Positions 55,733-62,963 of a DNA stretch of 64,000 bases are shown piece by piece. The notes under the pieces are model-generated. The model did no database searches. It had not been told where the DNA came from and saw nothing but the letters and a program-made list of their open reading frames with translations. Numbering within the stretch: the stretch's first letter is position 1; each line of letters starts with the position of its first letter. Both the position numbers and the translations under genes were made by a program. Source of the DNA: Microbacterium sp. 18062 (GTDB lineage Bacteria; Actinomycetota; Actinomycetes; Actinomycetales; Microbacteriaceae); the NCBI RefSeq assembly GCF_902706225.1, contig NZ_CACSKB010000010.1, positions 24,733 through 88,732 of the forward strand, read 5' to 3'.

Positions 55733-55945
55733 CAGGCCGGCATACTGCGCGGTGAGGCCGAGGCCGGGTACGACATCGCGGCGCTGAAGAAGCGCGGGCG
55801 CGGGCGGCCTGGCCGCGGCGCTGAGCCGTCGCAGGTCATCGCGTTGCGCCTCACCGCAGACGAGATAGCCGCTCTTGATGCTCGAGCGGGCCGGGAGGGG
55901 AAGTCTCGCTCTGAGGTGATCCGCGAGGCCTTGGCATCGGCGTGA
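55733..55945 (+). pseudogene. 5'-truncated ribbon-helix-helix antitoxin
   Basis: The frame reads GEAEAGYDIAALKKRGRGRP, then VIALRLTADEIAALDARA and KSRSEVIREALASA, a CopG/RHH antitoxin. It lacks a normal start; GTG 55689 further upstream would make it run through the MFS operator. The stop overlaps the toxin GTG (GTGA). The left end is probably the edge of the island insertion. Confidence 0.5.
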
Positions 55946-56049
55946 GAGTTCACCCGTCGGCGTTGAAGCACGGGATCGATCCCGAGGACGTGATCCAGGC
56001 CGCGACGTGGGCGACCTGGATCGAGGACCTTGAAGACGACAGCCCAGCG
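55942..56049 (+). pseudogene. Truncated toxin partner (N-terminal 36 codons)
   Basis: GTG 55942 gives VHPSALKHGIDPEDVIQAAT and WIEDLEDDSPA, matching the start of BrnT-like toxins that pair with RHH antitoxins. After DDSPA the frame reads unrelated sequence to 56211. The core and catalytic part are missing. Confidence 0.5.
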
Positions 56050-56174
56050 TCAGAGGTGTTCGACTCCGCCTCCTTGGCTCCGCGACGACCCCGGCAAGCC
56101 CCGAATCTGCCAAACCAGCAGACTCGCCGACACCCCGCCTTGTTCCCACACGGCTTCCAGCCGCTCGACCGGGC

Positions 56175-56388
56175 GTGGCGTTCGTCGATGGTGAGCGGCT
56201 CCTCGTCGTGAACTCCACCGATGAATGGCACGTGCAGACCGTCGGCGGGACGGGGACCCGCCACAGCGGAGGACATCGCGGCTGTCGCGGCGACCCTGCG
56301 CCCGATGACGCTCGGGGAGGTCGAGGTGCACCTCGTGGAGCGGTATCGGGGTGTCGACACCCCCATCCTGGAGACGCCCGGTCTGTGA
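56175..56388 (+). pseudogene. Frameshifted fragment of an unrecognised protein
   Basis: GVAFVDGERLLVVNSTDEWH reads in one frame. PATAEDIAAVAATLRPMTLG then EVEVHLVERYRGVDTPIL reads in the next frame to a TGA at 56386. Both look coding. The family was not recognised. The rest of 56050-56600 shows no clear gene; a TACGCT box near 56490 may be a promoter. Confidence 0.35.
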
Positions 56389-56600
56389 CCGGCATCGCCG
56401 GCGCGCGTGAGCGGTGTGCGTCGGACGGAGCGATGCCCGTACCGGCCACGGCGCGGCGGCGCGGTCTCGTGCTCGTGCGGCGGCGCTACGCTGGTGGCGT
56501 GACCCATGGGCTGTGCCGCGGTGCCGCCTATGGGTGAGCGCGTGACGATCCGTGCGGTCGCCCGCGCGAGGACGGTCTTCCGCCGACGGGGAACACGCGG

Positions 56601-57374
56601 ATGGTGAGGGTGCGCGAGGCGGACACGGTGGCGGTGGTCATCCCCGTGCGTGACGACGCGGTTCTTCTCCACCGGTGCCTCACGGCGTTGACTCTGCAGG
56701 ATCGACGCCCCGGGGAGATCGTGGTGGTCGACAACGGCAGCAGCGACGACAGCGCCGCCGTCGCGGCGCGTTTCGGGGCGCGAGTCGTGTCGGTGCCGAT
56801 CGCCGGCATTCCGCGGGCCGCATCGGCCGGCTACGACGCAGCCCGTGGCGACGTGATCGCGCGCCTGGACGCCGACTCCGTTCCACGGGAGGACTGGATC
56901 GCCCGGATCGAGGACGCGTTCGCCGGCGACCCCGGCCTCGACTTCCTCACCGGCGAGGCGATCTTCTACGGGGCGTGTCCGCTCGTGCACTGGATCGGAC
57001 GCCACCTCTACATCGGCGGGATGTATGCGGTCCTGACCCCGGCGCTCGGGCATCCGCCGCTGTTCGGCTCCAACATGGCGATGCGCGCGGACGCCTGGCG
57101 ATCCGTGCGGGACGGGATGCACCGTTCCCGCCGGGACATCCACGACGACCTCGAGCTCTCGTTCCTGGTCGCGCCCGACATGACGGTCAGGCGCGACCGC
57201 GATCTCGTCGTCGGGGTATCCTCGCGGCCTTTCGCGACGTGGGCGGCGCTGAAGCGCCGACTGTCGTGGGTGCTGCCGACGGTGCGCCTGCACTGGCCTG
57301 CCCAGGCGCCGTGGAACCGCCGAGCGGAGAGGCGCCGCGCGGCGGGTCGTCGGCGCGCGCGAAGTGATCGATGA
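56601..57374 (+). CDS. Family 2 glycosyltransferase
   Basis: 257 aa. VAVVIPVRDDAVLLHRCLTAL and EIVVVDNGSSDDS form the nucleotide-sugar domain. The DxD-type motif is RLDADS, and HDDLELS carries the acidic catalytic-base region. The C-terminal part has no membrane span. It transfers a sugar from an NDP-sugar to an unknown acceptor. The 3' 188 bp overlap the convergent hydrolase gene; the Arg-rich final 30 residues may be a by-product of this overlap. Confidence 0.87.
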   Translation: MVRVREADTVAVVIPVRDDAVLLHRCLTALTLQDRRPGEIVVVDNGSSDDSAAVAARFGARVVSVPIAGIPRAASAGYDAARGDVIARLDADSVPREDWIARIEDAFAGDPGLDFLTGEAIFYGACPLVHWIGRHLYIGGMYAVLTPALGHPPLFGSNMAMRADAWRSVRDGMHRSRRDIHDDLELSFLVAPDMTVRRDRDLVVGVSSRPFATWAALKRRLSWVLPTVRLHWPAQAPWNRRAERRRAAGRRRARSDR

Positions 57375-58233
57375 GATCCAGGCAGAACTGGTGCGGGGTC
57401 GTCTCGCACGGGCTGTGGCCGGTGTCGTACGCCCAGAAGCGGGCGCCGAGGTCTTCGGCGAAGCACGCGTGGCGGTCGAGTGACCAGAGGTCTCTACGTC
57501 CCGCGGCCACTGCGGTCGGGATGGCTCGTTCGCGGAGCTCTCGACGGACGTCCGGCGTCTTCATCATCAGGCCGATGACGTCATCGACGCTGCGGCGGTC
57601 CGTGAGCGCGAATCGCGAGCGCACGAACGCCAGCCGCTCCGGAGAGACCCGGTTCTTGTTCGTCACGATTCCCCAGATCATCAGCGCTGCACCGACGCGG
57701 GCGCTGGCGAGCGGGGCGAGGGGGCCGATCCATCGCATGAGCCGGAACACGTTGCCCGACCCCGGCGGGGTCGCCAGCAGCGTCAGGGACCGCACCAGAT
57801 CCGGGCGCCGCACGGCGACCAGCTCCGCCACCGTGCCCGCGAACGAGTACCCCACCAGATGCGCCGGGCCGCCGGCGGCGAGGAAGTCGACCAGGTCATC
57901 GACGAAGAGATCCCAGGTGAACGAGGCGCCGTCCGACGGACCGGCCGACGCGGATTCGTACTGTCCGGGCAGATCGAGGGTCTGAACGAAGAACCCCGCT
58001 GCGGCGAGCTGGGGGAGCATCAGCGCGAAGTCCTCCTTCGACCCCGTCAGCCCGGGCACCAGCACCACGCGCGGGGAATCCGGGTCGCCGAGGGAGACGA
58101 CGGCGAGGGACCCGCTCGCCGCTCGGAAGGACGACCGCTCGGCGCCCGGGACGGGCTCGGCCCAGCTCACGGGACCGATCTCGGCATCCAGCGCGGCGGC
58201 CCGCGCCCGCGCTGCGGAGTCACTGCGCTCCAT
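57187..58233 (-). CDS. Alpha/beta-hydrolase with low-complexity C-terminus
   Basis: 348 aa. LVPGLTGSKEDF is the oxyanion region, GYSFAGTV the nucleophile elbow, AAGRRDLWSLDRH the acid region and DTGHSPCETTPHQF the His loop. The core ends near residue 295 (LDLIDHFARADD). The last ~50 residues are Pro/Ala/Arg-rich and antisense to the glycosyltransferase 3' end. Function unknown. Confidence 0.85.
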   Translation of the reverse strand: MERSDSAARARAAALDAEIGPVSWAEPVPGAERSSFRAASGSLAVVSLGDPDSPRVVLVPGLTGSKEDFALMLPQLAAAGFFVQTLDLPGQYESASAGPSDGASFTWDLFVDDLVDFLAAGGPAHLVGYSFAGTVAELVAVRRPDLVRSLTLLATPPGSGNVFRLMRWIGPLAPLASARVGAALMIWGIVTNKNRVSPERLAFVRSRFALTDRRSVDDVIGLMMKTPDVRRELRERAIPTAVAAGRRDLWSLDRHACFAEDLGARFWAYDTGHSPCETTPHQFCLDLIDHFARADDPPRGASPLGGSTAPGQASAGAPSAAPTTVGASAPPTSRKAARIPRRRDRGRA

Positions 58234-58386
58234 CGGTCTTCTCCGATTCGCCCGGTTCCCCGTCCGGACGGCGGCCTTGCCGTGGCCGAGTCCAGCTGCG
58301 GGTGATGCTCAGTGCAACGGGGGGAGCATATCGTGCCGTGCGTTCACGCCCGGCGATCCGTGGTGCAGGACGCGGGAGCGCGGGCC

Positions 58387-59112
58387 TCAGCCGACGTGAG
58401 GGGCGTCCGCCGCCCGGTAGGCCGACAGGAGGTCGGGGATGCTGCCGTGCCAGGGTGCACCGTGGCCGGGCAGCACCCAGTCCACCCGCAGTGACTCGAG
58501 GCGCGCGAGGGATCCGGCCGCAGCCTTCTGGTCGTCGGTGAACGGCGCCGGCTGTGGCCCCCGACGTCCGGTGAGCACGTGGCCGGTGGTGAGCGCGTCG
58601 CCGACGAACACCGTGCGGACCGCGGGCACGTGCACAGCGACGCTGCCGGGCGAATGGCCGGGCAGTCCTATGATCTCCGGTGCGCCGGGCAGGTCGAGCA
58701 CCCGGCCGTCCGTCAGCTCGTGGACCTCGCGGAGAGGGGTCGTGCGCAGCCCGCCCTTGCGGATCGAGTAGGCGAGGAACCGCAGCACCGGTCCGAGGCG
58801 GACGCTGCCCCATCCGGGCTTGGTCGACTCCAGACCGCGGGCGCGGGCGGCATCCGCGGCGTGCACGTGCACCGGCACCCCGTGCTCGCGCCGCAGCCGC
58901 TCCGCGAACCCGATGTGATCGGAATCGCCGTGCGTGAGCACGACGCCGCGGACATCGGCGGGCGCACGCCCGATCTCGGCGAGTTCGCGGGTCAGGTCGC
59001 GCCAGTGGCCGGCGAGCCCGGCGTCGATCACGGTGACGCCCTCATCGGTCACGATAAGGTATGCGGCGACGAGATCGTTGCCGAGGCGGTGGAGTCCGGG
59101 GGCGAGTTCCAT
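58387..59112 (-). CDS. MBL-fold metallo-hydrolase
   Basis: 241 aa. The metal motif VLTHGDSDHIG (HxDxDH variant), LPGHSPGSVAVH, FVGDALTTG and LPGHGAPW give a full two-metal site. It resembles glyoxalase-II/quorum-lactonase-like enzymes. It is leaderless: TATCGT lies 7 nt before the ATG. It is divergent from a TetR gene and shares an operator that overlaps its start, so it is probably the target of that regulator. Confidence 0.88.
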   Translation of the reverse strand: MELAPGLHRLGNDLVAAYLIVTDEGVTVIDAGLAGHWRDLTRELAEIGRAPADVRGVVLTHGDSDHIGFAERLRREHGVPVHVHAADAARARGLESTKPGWGSVRLGPVLRFLAYSIRKGGLRTTPLREVHELTDGRVLDLPGAPEIIGLPGHSPGSVAVHVPAVRTVFVGDALTTGHVLTGRRGPQPAPFTDDQKAAAGSLARLESLRVDWVLPGHGAPWHGSIPDLLSAYRAADAPHVG

Positions 59113-59137
59113 GATGGCTACGATAAATAGCCATCAT
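59111..59137. promoter_or_regulatory. TetR operator between MBL and TetR genes
   Basis: Perfect 10-bp arms ATGATGGCTA / TAGCCATCAT with a 7-nt spacer. It overlaps the MBL start codon and promoter. A second half-dyad (GGCTAT..ATAGCT) follows at 59138-59155. Confidence 0.75.
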
Positions 59138-59153
59138 GGCTATGCGCAATAGC

Positions 59154-59159
59154 TATACT
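59154..59159 (+). promoter_or_regulatory. Leaderless -10 (TATACT) of the TetR gene
   Basis: TATACT lies 6 nt before GTG 59166, which sets the start of the regulator rather than ATG 59136 upstream. Confidence 0.55.
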
Positions 59160-59165
59160 CGACGT

Positions 59166-59720
59166 GTGCCTGCTCCCGAACGCACGTCCCTGCCCGCCAT
59201 CGTCGCCGCAGCGGGCGACCTGCTCGAATCCGGCGGACTCGCCGCCGTGACGATGGCCGCCGTCGCGGAGAAGGTCGGCGTGCGTGCCCCTTCGCTCTAC
59301 AAGCGGGTGCGCAATCGTGACGAGCTTCTCGCGCTGGTCGCCGAGGCCGCCGTCGCCGATCTGCGCGTGCGGCTGGCCGGAGCGGACGGCGCCGGCGACG
59401 CCTGCGCTCGTCTCGATGCGCTCGCCAGAGCGTTGCGTGAGTTCGCGCGGTCCCGCCCGGCGTCGTACGGTCTGGTCTTCGCGCCCGACGACATCCGTCT
59501 CGACCGGACGCAGCTCGAGGCGGCCGGGGCGCCCCTGTTCGAGGTGGTCGCCGAACTGGCCGGCCGCGAGCACGCCCTGGAGGCCGCGCGGACCGTCACC
59601 GCGTGGGCGACCGGCTTCATCTCGATGGAGCTGAACGGCGCGTTCCGCCTCGGCGGCGAGGTCGACGAGGCGTTCGCCTACGGCATCCGGCGCCTCGCGT
59701 CGGCGATCTCGCAGCGCTGA
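59166..59720 (+). CDS. TetR-family regulator (WHG-domain type)
   Basis: 184 aa. The helix-turn-helix is GLAAVTMAAVAEKVGVRAPSL then YKRVRNRDELL. The C-terminal ligand-binding domain carries the AWATGFISMELNGAFRLGG segment found in the WHG subgroup. It likely represses itself and the MBL hydrolase through the shared dyad. GTG 59166 is set by the -10 box; ATG 59136 would lie inside the operator. Confidence 0.85.
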   Translation: MPAPERTSLPAIVAAAGDLLESGGLAAVTMAAVAEKVGVRAPSLYKRVRNRDELLALVAEAAVADLRVRLAGADGAGDACARLDALARALREFARSRPASYGLVFAPDDIRLDRTQLEAAGAPLFEVVAELAGREHALEAARTVTAWATGFISMELNGAFRLGGEVDEAFAYGIRRLASAISQR

Positions 59721-59737
59721 CCGGAGCGTACGCACGC

Positions 59738-59786
59738 TTCATCTCGCTCCGCTCGCGGTTCCTGAGCGCAAGCTCCGAGACGAAGG
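59738..59786. repeat. Imperfect hairpin between convergent TetR and CocE genes
   Basis: CTTCATCTCG..CGAGACGAAG arms with internal mismatches, similar to the repeat near 4149. It may serve as a bidirectional terminator. Confidence 0.4.
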
Positions 59787-59833
59787 GGCGCGGAACCGCT
59801 TTCGCCGGGGCTTCGTCGCGTCGCGCCCGCCGG

Positions 59834-61474
59834 TCAGCTCCCGTTCGTGTCGAGGAACGGCACGCGCAGGACCGATGCGCCGCCGTGCGAGATGGTGTGG
59901 GTGTTCGTCACCATCGTGGCAGCCGTGGCGGGGTTCTGTCCGGTGCCGGAGTTGCGCGCGAACTGCGGGAACGAGCCGCCGGCCACGGTCAGCCGCAGGC
60001 GGTGGCCGGCCTTGATCGTGTAGAGGGTCTCGAACAGTGCGAGGGCGGCGCGATCGTGGGGGCCGACGAGGCGGACGTATCCGTCCGTGATGTTCGTCGA
60101 GCGGCCTTTAGGGTCCACATCGCCCACCCGGACGAACAGGTCGGCATCGGGATGCTGCGTCCGATGCGCGAGCTCGACCACCGGGGCGCCGGCGATCGTG
60201 CGGGATGCGGGAAACGGCTCCGAGGTGTACACGAGGACGTCCTCGCGCGCGCCCAGCTTCCGGTCGTCGACGTAGCCGCCGCCCGCGATGAGGTTTCCGC
60301 CCACCGTCGGGGTGGGATCCTCGGGGTCGAACACGAAGGAGCGCTCGCCCTCCGCGGCGTCGGTCGCGGGGGAGAGGCCGCCGTCGGCGCCCAGGCGCAG
60401 CACGGCGAGGTCAGTGCCGGTCCGCCAGTCGTCGAGGCCCACCCACCGCTCGGCGCCCTTGTCGTAGGCGCGCACCCGCTCGGGCCGGGTGGAATCCGTG
60501 ATGCCGGCGAGGTGCGTGTCGAGCCAGTCGAGGGTCTCGGGCATCATGACGGCTCCGGCGCCGGAGCGCAGGGCGATGTGGACCCACGGGCCGACCGTGA
60601 GGGCGACCTCGACGCCCCGAGCCCGGAGGGTGCGATACTGCTCGATCGTCTGGGGGAGGAAGATGTCCTGCCAGCCGCCTTGGATCAGGATCGGGAGGGT
60701 GGCGCGCTCGAGAGACCCGCCGTGTCGCATCGGCGTCCAGTAGTCGGTGTCGATGTCGTCGCGGGTCAGGCGTTCCCGGAACCACGGCGCCCGGTCGCCG
60801 AAGTGGGCTTCGGCGGCGTCGACCAGCGGCGCGGAGCGGAGGATCGGACGCAGCCGGCGGGTCGAGGTGACGATGCCGACGAGCGCCTTGAGCGTACTGC
60901 CGCTCTTCTGCAGGACGATCTGCTCGGCCCAGCCGAAGAAGTCGAGTCTGAACGTGCCCGTGCCCCAGGCGTGGCGGGCGAAGTCGTGCGGGCCCACCAT
61001 GGTCACGGCGGCGACGTGGTCGGGTTCGGGGTCGTCGAGCAGCGCCCACTGGGTGTGTGCGAGGTACGAGCCGCCCACGGTCGCGAACCGGCCGGCGTAC
61101 CAGGACTGCTGCCGCATCCACGCGACGATGTCGTGACCGTCCTCGACTTCGGTCCGCTGCGGGTCCAAGTCGCCTCCGGAATCGGCGGTGCCGCGGCTGC
61201 TGGCGAGCACCACGGTGTATCCCTGCGCGGCCCACACCGTCGCGGCGGACCGTGCGATGTAAGCGCCGCGCCCGTACGGTCCCCAGGTGAGCAGAACGCC
61301 CCGGGAGGCGTCCGCGGGCGAGTACACGTCTGCGCCGAGCGTCACGCCGTCGCGCATGGGGATCCGTGCAGGGGCCACCGAGAACGGACGCGCCGGCGGG
61401 AGTCCGTTCTGTTTCGCGTGACGCCGGACGGCGCGGGGGAGGCGGGGGGCAGGGGTGCGGGAATGCAGGGGCAT
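59834..61474 (-). CDS. CocE/NonD-type hydrolase (X-Pro dipeptidyl-peptidase, S15-like)
   Basis: 546 aa. The S15-type N-terminal hydrolase domain has MRDGVTLGADVY and GGSYLAHTQWALL (nucleophile). The acid is in GGWQDIFLPQ and the His in GPWVHIA. The C-terminal jelly-roll domain (about 350-546) follows, with FVFDPEDPTPTVGG. It hydrolyses esters or X-Pro peptides; these cannot be told apart. ATG 61474 has GGAGAAG upstream. It is divergent from a TetR gene with a shared operator. Confidence 0.9.
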   Translation of the reverse strand: MPLHSRTPAPRLPRAVRRHAKQNGLPPARPFSVAPARIPMRDGVTLGADVYSPADASRGVLLTWGPYGRGAYIARSAATVWAAQGYTVVLASSRGTADSGGDLDPQRTEVEDGHDIVAWMRQQSWYAGRFATVGGSYLAHTQWALLDDPEPDHVAAVTMVGPHDFARHAWGTGTFRLDFFGWAEQIVLQKSGSTLKALVGIVTSTRRLRPILRSAPLVDAAEAHFGDRAPWFRERLTRDDIDTDYWTPMRHGGSLERATLPILIQGGWQDIFLPQTIEQYRTLRARGVEVALTVGPWVHIALRSGAGAVMMPETLDWLDTHLAGITDSTRPERVRAYDKGAERWVGLDDWRTGTDLAVLRLGADGGLSPATDAAEGERSFVFDPEDPTPTVGGNLIAGGGYVDDRKLGAREDVLVYTSEPFPASRTIAGAPVVELAHRTQHPDADLFVRVGDVDPKGRSTNITDGYVRLVGPHDRAALALFETLYTIKAGHRLRLTVAGGSFPQFARNSGTGQNPATAATMVTNTHTISHGGASVLRVPFLDTNGS

Positions 61475-61513
61475 GGCTTCTTCTCCACGGTGAGTTCGGA
61501 CCAGCATACACAG

Positions 61514-61536
61514 AAACGGAATGAGTAATTCCGTTT
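61514..61536. promoter_or_regulatory. TetR operator between CocE and TetR genes
   Basis: Perfect 9-bp arms AAACGGAAT / ATTCCGTTT with a 5-nt spacer in the 88-bp divergent gap. Confidence 0.8.
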
Positions 61537-61550
61537 ATACGACTCCACGA

Positions 61551-61556
61551 TAGGAT
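61551..61556 (+). promoter_or_regulatory. Leaderless -10 (TAGGAT)
   Basis: TAGGAT 6 nt before the ATG at 61563 of the TetR gene. Confidence 0.5.
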
Positions 61557-61562
61557 TCCGTC

Positions 61563-62204
61563 ATGGCCGACACCACCTCCGCGCGTGCGCTGCGGACGGA
61601 TGCGGCGCGCAACCGGGCGCGCATCCTCGAGGCCGCCGAGGCGGTGTTCGCCCGCGACGGACTCGCGGCGAGCATGGGCGACATCGCCCAGGCCGCCGGT
61701 CTCGGCGTCGGCACTCTGTATCGGCGGTTCGAGTCCAAGTCCGCGCTCGTGGAGGCGATCTTCCGTCACCGGATCGACGATCTCGCCGCCGTCATCGACC
61801 GATGCCGGGCACAGCCCTCGGCCTGGGACGGCCTCACCATGTTGATGCGCCTCTACGTCGGTGCGCTCGCCCGCGACCGCGCCGTCATGGAGCTCGCCAC
61901 CGAGGTGACCGAGCCCGCCCTCCGTGTGCTGCGGGAGCGGATCGTCCCGGCGCTCGCCGACCTCGTCGAGCGCGCCCAGAGCGAGGGCGCCCTCCGCGAG
62001 GACTTCACCGCGGCCGACGTGCCGGTCCTCACCCACGCCATCGGCGCGATCGCCCACAGCATGCCGTCGGGCGGCCCCCGACTCGCCCAGCGACACCTCG
62101 AGCTCCTGTTGAAGGGGATCGCCGCGACCCCGGATCCTGTTCCCATCCCGCCCCCGCTCGCGGACGAGGACTTCGGCGTCTGGCTTCAGGCAGCGGTGCT
62201 CTGA
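61563..62204 (+). CDS. TetR-family regulator
   Basis: 213 aa. The helix-turn-helix lies at residues about 17-60 (ARILEAAEAVFARDGLAAS, then MGDIAQAAGLGVGTLYRRF). The C-terminal domain resembles the SbtR-type (DFTAADVPVLTHAIG). Divergent from the CocE hydrolase with one clear operator between them, so it likely controls that gene and itself. Confidence 0.9.
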   Translation: MADTTSARALRTDAARNRARILEAAEAVFARDGLAASMGDIAQAAGLGVGTLYRRFESKSALVEAIFRHRIDDLAAVIDRCRAQPSAWDGLTMLMRLYVGALARDRAVMELATEVTEPALRVLRERIVPALADLVERAQSEGALREDFTAADVPVLTHAIGAIAHSMPSGGPRLAQRHLELLLKGIAATPDPVPIPPPLADEDFGVWLQAAVL

Positions 62205-62234
62205 GACCCCGCGCAGGGCGTCGGCGCGTCGTGC

Positions 62235-62954
62235 TCAGTCCGCGTCGGCGACGGGCTCGACGAGGGCGGGGGAGTCGTTGCGGACGTTCCCCACGGCGCT
62301 CGAGACGACGTGGTCCTCGAGGGTGCGTGCGACGTCGGGTGCCGCATCGACGGCCGCGTCGAGGATGTCACCGACGTTCTCCGCGTCGGTGTCGAGCCAG
62401 GCGTCGGCGAAGTCGGCGTCGAGGAACAGCGGCATCCGGTCGTGGATGGATCCGAGGCGCCCGATCGCGTCGCGCGTGAGGATCGTGAAGGAGAGCAGCC
62501 AGCGATCGGGCGCATCGTTGGCCTTCGCCGGGTCCCGCCACCACTCGTAGAGCCCCGCGAGGAGCATCGGCGCGCCGTCGGCCGGATGGATGTAGTGCGG
62601 GGTCTTGGTCTCGCCCGTGTGCTTCCACTCGTAGTACCCGGATGCCGGAACGACCGCCCGCCGCTTGATGAGGGCCTGCCGGAACATCGGCTTCTCCTCG
62701 AGCTCCTCGGAGCGCGCGTTGAACGCCTTCGCGCCGATCCCGGGATCCTTCGCCCACGATGGCACGAGTCCCCATCGCGCAGGCTCGAGGCGTCGGGTGG
62801 GCGGGTCCGTCTTCGCGGAATCGAGGACGATCGCCGCCGTGCTCGTGGGCGCGACGTTGTACGAGGGCGGCGGCAGATCGGGGTTCGCGAGGTCGATCCG
62901 GAGTACGTCGATCAGTTGCGAGCCGACGTTCGCGACGACGAGACGACCGCACAT
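62235..62954 (-). CDS. SRAP-family protein (YedK/HMCES), abasic-site DNA-protein crosslinker
   Basis: 239 aa. MCGRL gives the catalytic Cys2 (after Met removal, N-terminal). NARSEEL, SGYYEWK (Glu) and the IHDRMP segment (His) complete the active site. The family binds abasic sites in single-stranded DNA and forms a protective thiazolidine crosslink. Length and motifs are normal. Monocistronic, convergent with a TetR gene. Confidence 0.94.
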   Translation of the reverse strand: MCGRLVVANVGSQLIDVLRIDLANPDLPPPSYNVAPTSTAAIVLDSAKTDPPTRRLEPARWGLVPSWAKDPGIGAKAFNARSEELEEKPMFRQALIKRRAVVPASGYYEWKHTGETKTPHYIHPADGAPMLLAGLYEWWRDPAKANDAPDRWLLSFTILTRDAIGRLGSIHDRMPLFLDADFADAWLDTDAENVGDILDAAVDAAPDVARTLEDHVVSSAVGNVRNDSPALVEPVADAD

Positions 62955-62963
62955 GTGTTCAGC

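Noticed and set aside
39413..56388. A second tRNA-Ala 3' end (attR) within the island
   Set aside because: I saw no second copy of the T-arm/acceptor sequence in the window, so element ends are not proved.
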